A DNA stretch of 64,000 bases from the NCBI RefSeq assembly GCF_900090295.1, contig NZ_LT607753.1, forward strand, positions 1,674,001 through 1,738,000, written 5' to 3'. The position numbers and the translations under genes were made by a program. Positions 23,794 through 33,450 of the stretch are shown here, piece after piece. Source of the stretch: Micromonospora coxensis (GTDB lineage: Bacteria; Actinomycetota; Actinomycetes; Mycobacteriales; Micromonosporaceae). How positions within the stretch are numbered: position 1 is the first letter of the stretch; every line of letters starts with the position of its first letter. The notes under the pieces were generated by a model. The model saw nothing but the letters and a program-made list of their open reading frames with translations, ran no database searches and was not told the DNA's origin.

Positions 23794-26525
23794 CGCCGCT
23801 CTCCCGTCACGGCCGCCGAGGTCGGCACGTCGAGCCGGCGGACCGCCGCCACGATCAGCGCGAGCACGATCAGGTAGACCCCGAGGTCGAACAGCAGACT
23901 GGTGGAGAAGGGCAGGGCCGCCCCGCCGGGCAGGCCGGCCTTGCCGAGGCTGAGGAACGGCCTGCCCAGCGGCAGGGCGGCCAGCCCCACACCGACGCAG
24001 AGCAGTAGCCCGGCCACCAGCAGGGGCCGGGTGCGCAGCCGGCCGAGCAGGGGCGTCGCGGTGCCGGCGTACGCGAGGTGACCCAGCCCGACGGCGGTCC
24101 CGGCCAGCAGGGCGCCGATGAAGCCGCCACCGATCTCCTCGTGCCCGCGGACGAAGAGGAAGCCCGACACCACCAGCATCACCGGGGCGAGCAGCCGGTG
24201 GGCGAACACGAGCACCGGGTCGGCGGCGGGGGCAGGGCCCCGCTCCGGCGGGGTGAACCGGTCGGCGAGCGAGACCAGCCCGAGAGCCACGACGGCCAGG
24301 ACCACCGACTCGCCGAGGGTGTCCAGCGCCCGGAACTCCACCAGGATGGTGTTGACCACGTTGCTCCCGCCGGTGGTCGGCCCCGCCTCGGCCAGCAGGT
24401 ACCGGCCGGGTGCCGACAACTCACGCCGACCGGTCAACGCCGCGGTGCCGGCCGCCGCGGCCAGCCCGGTCGCACCGGCCAGCACCGCGCCGGCCAGCAC
24501 GGCGCGCCGGGAGCCGCGCGGGGGTAGTCGCGGCTCCCGGCGGCGCAGCACCAGCATCACCACGATGGTGGTGAGCACCTCGACCAGCAGCAGCGTCAAC
24601 GCGACGTCGGGCGCCCCGGCGGTGACGAACCAGACGGACAGCACCAGGCCGACCGTGCCGGTGAGGCCGACCGCGCCCAGTGCCGAGCGCACCGTGACCA
24701 GTCCGGCCAGGGTCACCACGAGCAGGAGCAGCAGCACCGCGTCGCCGGGGCGGGTCGCCTCGCGCACCGGCGGCGGCAGCGGGCCGAGGGCGACCGCGGC
24801 CACCACGGCCAGCACCGGCACGGCCAGCACCGGCCGGAGCAGGAACGCCGCCGGTCCGGCGGCCCGCGCCGGTCGGGCGACCGGGGCGCCGAGGTGCAGC
24901 AACCGGACGCGACCGGCCTCGAACCGGACGGCGAAGGGCGTCGTGGTGGGCAGGTGACGCAGCAGCCGGTCGGCCCGGGCGCGGAACAGGAAGAGCAGGG
25001 TACCGAGCAGAACGGTGAGCGCGGAGAGTCCGAGGGCCACGGTGAAGCCGTGCCAGAACGCCAGGTACGGCGGTTCCCCCTGGGGGCGGGCGTCGTTCGC
25101 GGCGCGCTGCACGACAGGACTGAGCAGGGTGACGGACGGTCCCAGCACGGCGGCCAGGATCGCGGCCACCGCGGCGGGCGCGACGAAGGAGCGCCGCGGG
25201 GCGCGTAGTCCCGGTTGGCGCAGCGGGCCGGTGAAGACACCGTGGACCAGTCGGGCCGCGTACGCGAAGGTCAGCACCGCGGCCAGCACCCCGAGCCCGG
25301 CCGCCAGCTGACCGGACCAGGGCACGTGGTGCGCCTCGACGAGGGCCTCGAAGATCGCCTCCTTGCCGACGAACCCGATCGTCGGCGGCAGACCGGCCAT
25401 GGTGGCGGCGGCGAGGGCGGTGAACAGGGCTGTCGAGGGCATGACCCGATGCAGTCCGGACAGCTCCCGGATGTCCCGGCTGCCGGCCTCGTGGTCGATG
25501 ATGCCGACCAGCATGAACAACGTCGCCTTGAACAGCGCGTGGGCGACGGTGTAGAGGATGGCCGCCGCGTCCGAGGCGGGGGTGCCCACCCCGACGACAC
25601 CGACGATCAGCCCGAGCTGGCTCACCGTGGAGTACGCCAGCAGCGCCTTGAGGTCGTACTGGCGCAACGCCAGGAAGGCGCCGAGCACGGCGGTCAGCAG
25701 GCCGACCGTGAGCAGCGTCAGGTCCCACCCGGGGTGGCCGCCGAACAGGGCGGAGAACCGCATCAGCAGGTAGACGCCGGCCTTGACCATGGTGGCCGCG
25801 TGCAGGTAGGCGCTGACCGGGGTGATGGCGACCATGGCGCCGGGCAGCCAGAAGTGGAACGGCGCCTGCGCGGACTTGGTGAAGGCCGCGACCAGCACCA
25901 GCGCGCCGGCCGCCCAGGCCGGTCCACCGTCCAGCCGCTGCGGTTCGGCGAGGATGCGGCCGAGGTCGCTGGTGCCGAGGTCGAGGGTGAGGATCACGAC
26001 CGCGACCAGCAGGGCCAGGCCGCCGCCCGAGGTGACCAGCAGCGCCCGTACCGCCGGTGGACCGGCGGCCGGCCGGCCCTGCCCGATCAGCACGAAGGAC
26101 AGCACCGACGTCAGTTCCCAGAAGACGAACAGGACCAGCAGGTCGTTGGCGAGGACCAGGCCGAGCATGGCGGTGGCGAAGAGGGTCAGCAGCAGGTACG
26201 TCCGGGTGTGCGACTCCTGGCGACCGAGGTAGCGCGGACAGTACGCCATGATGAGGGCGCCCACGCCGAGCACCAGCAGGGCGAACACGAGGGCGAGCGC
26301 GTCCATCCGCAGGGCGGCCGAGACGTCCAGCGAGGGCAGCCACCGCCAGTCGACCGTCACCGTCTCGTCGGCGAGGATCACCGGCAGCGCCACCAGCAGC
26401 AGCCCGGCCGTCGCCAGGAATCCGGCGGCCAGCGGGTACCCGGCGTCGCGGCCCAGCCGGCGGGTGAGCAGGGGTACGCAGGCCGCGAGCGCGACCTGCC
26501 AGACGAGGACGACCGCCAGGATCAT
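23790..26525 (-). CDS. mrpA: Na+/H+ antiporter subunit MrpA fused to MrpB
   Basis: 911-residue, about 21-helix subunit. Residues 1 to about 500 are the NuoL-like proton module (LFVFWELTSVLSF, KSAQAPFHFWLPGAM, SAYLHAATMVKAGVYL); the middle carries the MrpA-specific DUF4040 region (GAPDVALTLLLVEVL), and the last ~200 residues are an MnhB domain (SNVVNTILVEFRALDTLGE, RGHEEIGGGFIGALLAGTA). Such A-B fusion is common in actinobacteria. ATG at 26525 starts 12 bases after the upstream ggt stop, so the antiporter may be co-transcribed with the genes up to lctP. Confidence 0.95.
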   Translation of the reverse strand: MILAVVLVWQVALAACVPLLTRRLGRDAGYPLAAGFLATAGLLLVALPVILADETVTVDWRWLPSLDVSAALRMDALALVFALLVLGVGALIMAYCPRYLGRQESHTRTYLLLTLFATAMLGLVLANDLLVLFVFWELTSVLSFVLIGQGRPAAGPPAVRALLVTSGGGLALLVAVVILTLDLGTSDLGRILAEPQRLDGGPAWAAGALVLVAAFTKSAQAPFHFWLPGAMVAITPVSAYLHAATMVKAGVYLLMRFSALFGGHPGWDLTLLTVGLLTAVLGAFLALRQYDLKALLAYSTVSQLGLIVGVVGVGTPASDAAAILYTVAHALFKATLFMLVGIIDHEAGSRDIRELSGLHRVMPSTALFTALAAATMAGLPPTIGFVGKEAIFEALVEAHHVPWSGQLAAGLGVLAAVLTFAYAARLVHGVFTGPLRQPGLRAPRRSFVAPAAVAAILAAVLGPSVTLLSPVVQRAANDARPQGEPPYLAFWHGFTVALGLSALTVLLGTLLFLFRARADRLLRHLPTTTPFAVRFEAGRVRLLHLGAPVARPARAAGPAAFLLRPVLAVPVLAVVAAVALGPLPPPVREATRPGDAVLLLLLVVTLAGLVTVRSALGAVGLTGTVGLVLSVWFVTAGAPDVALTLLLVEVLTTIVVMLVLRRREPRLPPRGSRRAVLAGAVLAGATGLAAAAGTAALTGRRELSAPGRYLLAEAGPTTGGSNVVNTILVEFRALDTLGESVVLAVVALGLVSLADRFTPPERGPAPAADPVLVFAHRLLAPVMLVVSGFLFVRGHEEIGGGFIGALLAGTAVGLGHLAYAGTATPLLGRLRTRPLLVAGLLLCVGVGLAALPLGRPFLSLGKAGLPGGAALPFSTSLLFDLGVYLIVLALIVAAVRRLDVPTSAAVTGERR

Positions 26526-26537
26526 TACGGGCGGCGG

Positions 26538-28193
26538 TCAGTAGCCGAGGGCGGCGCCGTCGCCGCGCGGGTCGGCGCCGGCCTCCAGGAGCCCTCGTTC
26601 GGCGTCGATGCGGATGGCGTGGGCGTGGCCCATGTTGTCGTCCCAGTTGGGCAGCATCCGCACCGGCTGCCGGCGCCGTTGCAGCTCCCGGGCGACCTCG
26701 TCACCGATCCGACCCTCCAGGGAGAGATCCTTGACCGTGGTTCCCCAGGTATGCCCCATGAGCCAGCGCGGCGCCTCGATGGCCTGCTGGACGTCGTACC
26801 CGAAGTCGATCAGACGGGTCAGCAGGGCGGCGTGGGTCTGCGGTTGGCCCTCCCCGCCCATGCTGCCGAAGGCGAGCCAGGGCCGCCCGTCCCGGCAGAC
26901 GAGCCCCGGGATGAGGGTGTGGAAGGTCCGCTTCCCGGGTTCCATCCGGTTGGGATGGGTCTCGTCGAGGGAGAAGAACGAACCGCGGTTCTGGGGGATG
27001 ATCCCGGTGTCACCGGCGATCATCGCGCTACCGAAGTCGTGGTAGATGGACTGGATGGCGGAGACCGCCAGCCCGTCCCGGTCCACTGCGGTGAATGCGC
27101 AGGTGTCACCGCCCGGTGGGCGGCGGTGCGTCTGCGGGGAGTACCGCAGACCCGGCTCCACCTCGTCCATCACCATGGCCCGGTCGGGTCGGATCAGGGC
27201 GCGGCGGCGGGCCGCGTACTCCTTGTCGAGCAGGCTGGGCAGCGGGATGTCCACCCAGTGCCGGTCGGTCAGCCACTCGTCCCGGTCGGCGAAGGCGAGC
27301 TTCACCGCCTCGGCGAGGTGGTGGTAGTAGTCGGGCGTGCCGTCGCCCCAGGCCGCCACGTCGAAGCCCTCGACCAGGTTGAGGATCTGCAGGGCGGCGA
27401 AGCCCTGAGTGTTGGGACGCAGCTCGTACACCGTGTGGCCGCGGTAGTCGGTGCTGATCGGCTCCTCCCACTGCGCGTGGTAGGCAACCAGGTCGTCGGG
27501 GCGCAGGGGGGATCCGCCGACCGCCAACGCCCGGCAGAAGCGCCGCCCGAGGTCGCCCTCGTAGAAGCCGGCGCGGGCGCCGTGTGCGGCAATGGCCTCG
27601 AGCGAGGCGGCCAGCTCCGGCTGGCGCAACCGGTCCCCCTCGCGCAGCGCCCGTCCGTCGGGTACGAACTGCCGGGTGCTCTCCTCCCCGGACAGCAGCT
27701 CGAGGTCCTCGACCAGCCAGTCGCTGAGCGAGCGGGACACCGGCACCCCGTGCCGGGCGTAGTGCACCGCGTCGTCGAAGAGGTCGGCCCAGGCGAGCCG
27801 GCCGTGCCGCTCGTGGGCCAGCCGCCAGCCGTCCACGGCGCCCGGCACGGTCAGCGCGGACAGTGCTCCCCGTACCGGCACCTGCTCGGTGTGGCCGCGC
27901 TCGGCGTACCAGTCTCGGGTCGCCGTGGCGGCGGCCGGGCCGGAGGCGTTGAGCGCCTGGACCGGGCCGTCCGGACCGGCGATCAGCCAGAATCCGTCCC
28001 CGCCGAGGCCCGCCATGTGCGGGTACACGACGCAGAGCAGCGTGTTGACCGCGATGGCCGCGTCGACCGCGCTGCCACCGCGGCGCAGCACGGCCAGCCC
28101 GGCGCCGCTGGCGAGCACGTGTGGCGAGGAGACCGCGCCGCGGTCGGCTCGGGTCGGTGGTCGGCCGGTTCGGGGTCCGTGCGGCGCGGTCAT
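26538..28193 (-). CDS. Gamma-glutamyltranspeptidase family Ntn hydrolase
   Basis: Self-cleaving N-terminal nucleophile enzyme; family members hydrolyse or transfer gamma-glutamyl groups. 551 residues; N-terminal signature GGSAVDAAIAVN, and the processing/catalytic Thr predicted at T364 in GGDTCAFTAVDRDG. The C-terminal GSMGGEGQPQTH differs from the PGGS of classical glutathione GGTs and matches the YwrD-like branch, so the real substrate is uncertain. No signal peptide is visible, suggesting a cytoplasmic enzyme. ATG at 28193 comes one base after the preceding stop. Located between a cysteine hydrolase and the Mrp operon. Confidence 0.88.
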   Translation of the reverse strand: MTAPHGPRTGRPPTRADRGAVSSPHVLASGAGLAVLRRGGSAVDAAIAVNTLLCVVYPHMAGLGGDGFWLIAGPDGPVQALNASGPAAATATRDWYAERGHTEQVPVRGALSALTVPGAVDGWRLAHERHGRLAWADLFDDAVHYARHGVPVSRSLSDWLVEDLELLSGEESTRQFVPDGRALREGDRLRQPELAASLEAIAAHGARAGFYEGDLGRRFCRALAVGGSPLRPDDLVAYHAQWEEPISTDYRGHTVYELRPNTQGFAALQILNLVEGFDVAAWGDGTPDYYHHLAEAVKLAFADRDEWLTDRHWVDIPLPSLLDKEYAARRRALIRPDRAMVMDEVEPGLRYSPQTHRRPPGGDTCAFTAVDRDGLAVSAIQSIYHDFGSAMIAGDTGIIPQNRGSFFSLDETHPNRMEPGKRTFHTLIPGLVCRDGRPWLAFGSMGGEGQPQTHAALLTRLIDFGYDVQQAIEAPRWLMGHTWGTTVKDLSLEGRIGDEVARELQRRRQPVRMLPNWDDNMGHAHAIRIDAERGLLEAGADPRGDGAALGY

Positions 28194-28194
28194 C

Positions 28195-29007
28195 TCAGCC
28201 CTCTCCCGGGTACGGTGACGGATCGGCGAACGCGTCGGTGGTGGTGACGAACCCCCAGCACTGCTTGGTGTTGAACACCACGGCGTCCTTGCAGTAGGCG
28301 GGGCTGGAGGTGGCGGTGGCATCGGCGATGAGCACCGGGTTGTAGTCGCGGAAGTAGGCGTCCTCCAGCGTGGTGCTGACGCACTGGTCGGCGTTGACGC
28401 CACACACGAAGAGGGTCTGGATGCCCTGGGTGCGCAGCACCTGGTCGAGGTGGGTGCCGTAGAAACCGCTCATCCGCACCTTCTCCACCCGGATGTCGTC
28501 GTCGGTGATGTGGTCCTGCAGTTCGTCGACCATCCGCGCGCCCCAGGAGCCGGCGGTGAGCACCTGGCCGTGCTCCAGTTCCTCGCCGATACCCGGCTGG
28601 TCCCGCCGGTGCTTGAAGGAGTGCAGCGTGGGGGCCCCGAGGTTGCGCAGGTCGGGACGGTTGTGCCAGTAGATCCAGATGACGAACATGCCGTGCCGGC
28701 GGGCTGCCGTGACGGCCCGCCGCACACCGGGGATCGCCGCCCGGCACGCCTCGTGATCGAGCCCGGAGCGCTGAGTCCACCCACCGGGCGCGCAGAAGTC
28801 GTTCTGCATGTCCACCACCGCCAGCGCGCCCCGGTCGAGGTTGTCGACGAACGGGAGCAGCTCCGCCTCGAAGCGGACCAGTTTCCCCTCGGTGTGGTGG
28901 GGTGACAGGTGGACGAAGTCCTCGTACAGGTGCCACCGGTCGGCGCTGGCGCCAAGTTGGACTCCGCCGTCGCCGGTGTCGGCGTAGATCTTTCGGAAGC
29001 GCGGCAC
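28195..29007 (-). CDS. Isochorismatase-like cysteine hydrolase
   Basis: Cytoplasmic amide/ureide-type hydrolase family. 270 residues with the catalytic triad D66 (VVDMQNDFC), K176 (RVEKVRMSGF) and C209 (GVNADQCVSTT). The long N-terminal and C-terminal extensions, NRPDLRNLG and FKHRRDQPGIGEEL resemble carbamoyl-amide hydrolases (biuret or peroxyureidoacrylate type) more than true isochorismatases. Start GTG at 29007. It sits between a two-helix mini-protein and the GGT-like gene in a probable permease operon, suggesting breakdown of an imported nitrogenous acid. Substrate unknown. Confidence 0.82.
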   Translation of the reverse strand: MPRFRKIYADTGDGGVQLGASADRWHLYEDFVHLSPHHTEGKLVRFEAELLPFVDNLDRGALAVVDMQNDFCAPGGWTQRSGLDHEACRAAIPGVRRAVTAARRHGMFVIWIYWHNRPDLRNLGAPTLHSFKHRRDQPGIGEELEHGQVLTAGSWGARMVDELQDHITDDDIRVEKVRMSGFYGTHLDQVLRTQGIQTLFVCGVNADQCVSTTLEDAYFRDYNPVLIADATATSSPAYCKDAVVFNTKQCWGFVTTTDAFADPSPYPGEG

Positions 29008-29010
29008 CGG

Positions 29011-29196
29011 TCAGTCCTTCCCTTCGTCGCCGCGGGGCACGAACCGCAGCGCCACGGGGATGACCCCGGCCACGGCGACCAGGGCCAGACCGGCCCACCA
29101 CAACGGTGGGACATCCGCCTCGGTGCCGGCGCTGAGCGCCGGCAGCGCGACGAGGCACAGCACCATGGCCAGCAACAGCCAGCGCAGGTCGTTCAC
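29011..29196 (-). CDS. Small two-helix membrane protein
   Basis: 61 residues with two hydrophobic helices (about 5-23 and 33-52) separated by a short acidic loop, and a charged C-terminus (RGDEGKD). GTG start at 29196, 15 bases after lctP; ends three bases before the hydrolase. No family recognised. Position suggests an accessory subunit of the adjacent transporter. Confidence 0.7.
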   Translation of the reverse strand: MNDLRWLLLAMVLCLVALPALSAGTEADVPPLWWAGLALVAVAGVIPVALRFVPRGDEGKD

Positions 29197-29211
29197 GGCA
29201 GCTCCCTTCCG

Positions 29212-30831
29212 TCAGACGAAGACCAGGGTCAGCAGACCGATCACCACCGCGGCGGCCACCGTCCAGGGCAGCGTCTTGCGCAGCACCGCGCCCTCCTGCC
29301 CGACGATGCCGGCGGTGCCGGTGCCGAGGACGATGTTGGCCGGAGCGACGGCGTTGCCGATCGCGCCACCGGCGCTCTGGGCGGCGACGACGGCGTTGCC
29401 GGAGAGTCCGGTGCCGGTGGCGACGCCCTGCTGGAGCTGGGCGAAGAGCACGTTGGAGGCGGTGTTGCTGGAGGTCATGAACGCCCCGATCAAGCCGATG
29501 ATGTTGGCCAGGAAGGCGTAGACGAGCGGCGGGGACACCTGCTCCAGGCCCTGGGCCAGCACGTCGGTCTGGCCCGAGTGCTCCATCACGGCGGCGAGCA
29601 CCAGGAACGACAGGATGGCGACCGAGGCCGGGGTGGCGTCGCCGGCCAGGCTCGACCAGATCGGCTGGCCGCCCTCCCGCTGCCGCTGCCGGGCGAAGAA
29701 GCCGCGTGCCCGGTAGACCAGCCAGGTGACCAGTACCGCGACGGCCAGCGATAGACCCGGGTGGGTGAACGGGGCGATCGGCGAGTACGGTCGCTCACCC
29801 TCGTTCACCACGTCGTATCCGGTGTCCGCCCCGGGGAAGGGCGGCCCGAACTCGACCTGGTCGAGCAGGTTCACCACCGGCGGCACCGCGAGGGTGAGGA
29901 CGGCCACCAGGGTCAGCACGGCGTACGGCAGCAGCGCCCAGCCGAGGCCCATGACGGGTTCGTTCTCCTCCTCGTCCCCCTCACCGGCGTCGTCGCGCAT
30001 GGCGGGACGTTCCCGAACGTCGCGGGCCGGCTCGCGGTAGCGGGACCAGCGCGACAGCGGATAGAGCGCCACCAGCGCGACGGTGCTGGCGAGGAAGGCG
30101 GACAGCAGCGGCTCCCAGTACATGATCACGAGCTGGAGCCCGGCGTGCAGCGCCGAGATGATCAGGATCAGCGGCCAGGCGACCCGGACCCCCCGTGCCC
30201 TCCCGGCCATCCACGCGATGGTGACCCCGGCCATCAGCGTCACCGGGGCGAGCAGCACCGCGGTGATCAGCGCGGTGCCCAGCTCATCGTCCAGGTCGAC
30301 CACCTGCAACGTGGCGATCCAGCCGACCGCCAGGGTGCCGAACATGTTGGCCCAGGCGTGCCCGATCAGCGGAATGGCCACCGCGTAGATGGGACGTACC
30401 CCGATCGCCAGCAGCAGCGGCGCCACGATGGCGATCGGCGCGCCGAAGCCGGCGATGCCCTGCATGAAGGAGGCGAACACCCAGCCGAAGCCGAGGACCA
30501 GGAACACGTGGTTACGGCTGTACCGGGACAGGCCACGGCGCAGCGCGTCGAATGCACCGGCGGCGGTGCCCACCCGGTACAGCAGCAGCGCCGGCCAGAT
30601 CACCAGCAGGATGAACACCGCGTCCCAGACGCCCTTGCCGGCGCCCACGGCGAGGGTCTCGAAGGGCGTACGGAAGAAGACCAGCGCGACCACGGCGGCC
30701 AGGAACATGCCGACGGGGCCGGCCTCGGGAGCCTTCCAGCGCAGCACCGCCAGCAGGACCAGCAGGACCACGATCGGACTGAATGCCAACAGCCAGTAAC
30801 CGAGGTTGATCGGCAGAGCCGAGTCCGTCAT
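29212..30831 (-). CDS. L-lactate permease (LctP) family transporter
   Basis: 539-residue polytopic protein, about 13 helices, of the LctP/GlcA family that imports 2-hydroxymonocarboxylates by proton symport. Diagnostic segments: FGWVFASFMQGIAGFGAPIA, LIGHAWANMFGTLAVGW and GAFMTSSNTASNVLF, AANQxSA-type AAQSAGGAIGNAVAPANIV near the C-terminus. A highly acidic cytoplasmic loop (GEGDEEENE) divides the halves. ATG at 30831 behind GGGAGCG. First gene of a minus-strand operon with a mini-protein, a cysteine hydrolase and a GGT, so the natural substrate may be something other than lactate. Confidence 0.88.
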   Translation of the reverse strand: MTDSALPINLGYWLLAFSPIVVLLVLLAVLRWKAPEAGPVGMFLAAVVALVFFRTPFETLAVGAGKGVWDAVFILLVIWPALLLYRVGTAAGAFDALRRGLSRYSRNHVFLVLGFGWVFASFMQGIAGFGAPIAIVAPLLLAIGVRPIYAVAIPLIGHAWANMFGTLAVGWIATLQVVDLDDELGTALITAVLLAPVTLMAGVTIAWMAGRARGVRVAWPLILIISALHAGLQLVIMYWEPLLSAFLASTVALVALYPLSRWSRYREPARDVRERPAMRDDAGEGDEEENEPVMGLGWALLPYAVLTLVAVLTLAVPPVVNLLDQVEFGPPFPGADTGYDVVNEGERPYSPIAPFTHPGLSLAVAVLVTWLVYRARGFFARQRQREGGQPIWSSLAGDATPASVAILSFLVLAAVMEHSGQTDVLAQGLEQVSPPLVYAFLANIIGLIGAFMTSSNTASNVLFAQLQQGVATGTGLSGNAVVAAQSAGGAIGNAVAPANIVLGTGTAGIVGQEGAVLRKTLPWTVAAAVVIGLLTLVFV

Positions 30832-31075
30832 GTTCGCTCCCGTCCGGATCAGACGCCGCGTCTACCCGATGAGCAGGGACGCATGCGTCCCCCGACCGGC
30901 GAAATTTCCGGGCGTAACCGACGGACTACCTGCGGGGGTCGGCGACAGCGGTAAACATGGTTAGCCTGAGAGGCCAGTGAGATTTCTGCGGCAGACGTGG
31001 CTCGGCGTCGCGAACCCAACGGCGGGTCCAGGTGCTCTTTACAGAGCTGCCGTTCCGGCGACGAGGAGGAGGCCC

Positions 31076-32134
31076 GTGACACAACAGACCTGGGACGAGG
31101 TGGGCGGCCTGCTGCCGCACGACGAGTTCCGCGCCGCCAGCGAAGCCATCGTGGCCAACATCGAGCAGGTCATCGAAGGCAAGACCGCGACCGTGCGCCT
31201 CGCCCTGGCCGTCCTGCTCGCCGAGGGTCACCTGTTGATCGAGGACGTCCCGGGCGTCGGCAAGACGAAGCTGGCCAAGGCCCTGGCCCGCTCCATCGAC
31301 TGCTCGGTGCGCCGGATCCAGTTCACCCCCGACCTGCTGCCCAGCGACGTCACCGGGGTCAGCGTCTACAACCAGGAGACGCACGACTTCGAGTTCCGCC
31401 CGGGCGCGGTCTTCGCCAACCTGGTCGTCGGCGACGAGATCAACCGGGCCTCGCCGAAGACCCAGTCCGCGCTGCTGGAGTGCATGGAGGAGCGGCAGGT
31501 CACCGTCGACGGCGTGACGTACCAGCTCCAGACGCCGTTCATGGTGATCGCCACCCAGAACCCGATTGAGATGGAGGGCACCTACCCCCTCCCCGAGGCC
31601 CAGCGCGACCGGTTCACCGCGCGGATCGCGATGGGCTACCCGGGCCCGGAGGCCGAGCTCGCCATGCTGGACGGCCACGGCGCCGCCGACCCGTTGCAGG
31701 AGCTGCGGCCGGTCTCCGACGCCGACACCGTGCGCCGGCTGATCGCCACGGTCCGCCAGGTGCACGTCGCCGACGCCGTCAAGCAGTACGCCGTCGACCT
31801 GGTCACCGCCACCCGGGAGTCGCCCGAGCTGCGCCTCGGCGCGTCCCCGCGGTCCACCCTGCAACTGCTGCGCACCGCCCGCGCGGTGGCGGCGCTGGAG
31901 GGGCGCGACTACGTCCTCCCGGACGACCTGCAGGCCCTCGCGGTGCCGGTGCTGGCGCACCGGATCATTCCGACCGCCGACGCCCAGCTCGCCCGGCGCA
32001 CCACCGACGCGATCGTCTCCGAGCTGGTGCACCGGCTGGCGCTGCCGCAGGACCGCAAGCGCACCCCGTACGACGCGTCCCGGCCCGCCTACCCCGGCAA
32101 CGGTCGTCCGCCGTTCGAGCCGCGGAGGCCGTGA
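31076..32134 (+). CDS. MoxR-family AAA+ ATPase
   Basis: Cytoplasmic chaperone-like AAA+ ATPase. 352 residues; Walker A GVGKT (60-64), Walker B VVGDE (about 117-121), sensor NPIEMEGTYPLPEAQRDRF region. Start is the GTG at 31076 behind GAGGAGG; the frame extends upstream to 30977 without family sequence. Followed two bases later by a DUF58 gene and then a transglutaminase gene, the conserved MoxR/DUF58/TGase trio. Exact client is unknown. The 244-base divergent gap 30832-31075 holds its promoter and that of lctP but no motif I trust. Confidence 0.93.
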   Translation: MTQQTWDEVGGLLPHDEFRAASEAIVANIEQVIEGKTATVRLALAVLLAEGHLLIEDVPGVGKTKLAKALARSIDCSVRRIQFTPDLLPSDVTGVSVYNQETHDFEFRPGAVFANLVVGDEINRASPKTQSALLECMEERQVTVDGVTYQLQTPFMVIATQNPIEMEGTYPLPEAQRDRFTARIAMGYPGPEAELAMLDGHGAADPLQELRPVSDADTVRRLIATVRQVHVADAVKQYAVDLVTATRESPELRLGASPRSTLQLLRTARAVAALEGRDYVLPDDLQALAVPVLAHRIIPTADAQLARRTTDAIVSELVHRLALPQDRKRTPYDASRPAYPGNGRPPFEPRRP

Positions 32135-32135
32135 C

Positions 32136-33434
32136 GTGCGCGACGGGCTGCGCGGTCTGACCACCCGCGGCCGCTCGTTCCTGGCGGCCGCGGTCGCGGC
32201 GGCGGTCTCCGCCGGCATCCTCGGGGAGAAGGACCTGCTGCGGGTGGCGGTGCTGCTGGCCGCCCTGCCGCTGCTCGCCGCGCTGTACGTCGGGCGCAGC
32301 CGCTACAAGCTCGCCTGCAACCGGTCGCTGGAGCCGCACCGGGTGCCGGTCGGGGCCAGCTCCCGGGTCGTGCTGCGCCTGCAGAACATGTCCCGGCTGC
32401 CCACCGGCACCCTGCTGCTGGAGGACCGGCTGCCGTACGCGCTGGGCAGCCGGCCCCGGGTGGTGCTGGAGCGGCTCGGCGCGCACCAGGCCAGCTCGGT
32501 GGCGTACACCGTGCGCGCCGACGTGCGCGGCCGGTACGAGGTGGGCCCGCTGGTGGTCCGGATGACCGACCCGTTCGGGCTCTGCGAGCTGACCCGGGCC
32601 TTCCCCAGCACCGACCACCTGACGGTGATCCCGCAGGTCACCCCGTTGCCGGCGGTCCGCCTGCCGGGTGAGTACGCCGGCAGCGGCGACAGCCGGGCCC
32701 GGTCGGTGGCGGTGCACGGCGAGGACGACGCCGCCACCCGGGAGTACCGGATGGGCGACGACCTGCGCCGGGTGCACTGGAAGTCGACCGCCCGCACCGG
32801 CGAGCTGATGGTGCGGCGCGAGGAGCAGCCCTGGGAGAGCCGGGCCACCGTGGTGCTCGACACCCGCGCGTACGGCCACCGCGGCGACGGCCCGACGGCC
32901 AGCTTCGAGTGGGCGGTCACCGCCGCCGCGAGCGTCGCCGTGCACCTGCGGCAGTCGGGCTACAAGCTGCGCCTGGTCACCGGCTCCGGGGTGGACGTCG
33001 ACGCCACCGAGGCGGCCGGCGACGGCGTGCTCCTCGATCACCTGGCCGACGTCCGGCTCGACCAGCGCGGCGACGTCGCGACCCTGGTGCAGCGGGTCCG
33101 CCAGCGCGCCGACGGCGGACTGATCATCGCGCTGCTCGGGTCGCTGGGCACGGCCGAGGCCGAGCTGCTGTCCGGCCTGCGCGGCAACGGCGCGACGTGT
33201 GTGGGCTTCCTGATCGACAGCAGCACCTGGCTGAACCTGCCGGAGAAGGCCCGCGCCGAGTCCGAACGCGCCCACGGCGCCGCCGCGCTCGCCCTGTTGC
33301 AGGGCGGCTGGCGGGTGATCGGGGTCGACCACGGCGGCCGGCTGCCGGCGCTGTGGCCGCAGGCGGCCCGCGGTTCGCAGGGGTTCGCCCTGCGGGCGGC
33401 CATGGCCGAGACGGTCGCCGGCGTCGTCCGGTGA
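32136..33434 (+). CDS. DUF58 (von Willebrand A-like) membrane protein
   Basis: 432 residues: two N-terminal helices (about 13-48), a beta-rich segment with LEPHRVPVGASSRVVLRL, then the DUF58 signature REYRMGDDLRRVHWKSTART (about 204-223) and a C-terminal vWA-like fold (VVLDTRAYGH). Always found beside MoxR ATPases; thought to be a client or adaptor. GTG start at 32136 one base after the moxR stop. Function unproven. Confidence 0.9.
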   Translation: MRDGLRGLTTRGRSFLAAAVAAAVSAGILGEKDLLRVAVLLAALPLLAALYVGRSRYKLACNRSLEPHRVPVGASSRVVLRLQNMSRLPTGTLLLEDRLPYALGSRPRVVLERLGAHQASSVAYTVRADVRGRYEVGPLVVRMTDPFGLCELTRAFPSTDHLTVIPQVTPLPAVRLPGEYAGSGDSRARSVAVHGEDDAATREYRMGDDLRRVHWKSTARTGELMVRREEQPWESRATVVLDTRAYGHRGDGPTASFEWAVTAAASVAVHLRQSGYKLRLVTGSGVDVDATEAAGDGVLLDHLADVRLDQRGDVATLVQRVRQRADGGLIIALLGSLGTAEAELLSGLRGNGATCVGFLIDSSTWLNLPEKARAESERAHGAAALALLQGGWRVIGVDHGGRLPALWPQAARGSQGFALRAAMAETVAGVVR

Positions 33435-33450
33435 CAGGGAGGGTGAGATC

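Noticed and set aside
28194..28403. 70-residue N-terminal extension of the GGT-like protein
   Set aside because: It lies wholly inside the hydrolase gene in another frame; the ATG at 28193 is one base after the hydrolase stop and fits the operon.
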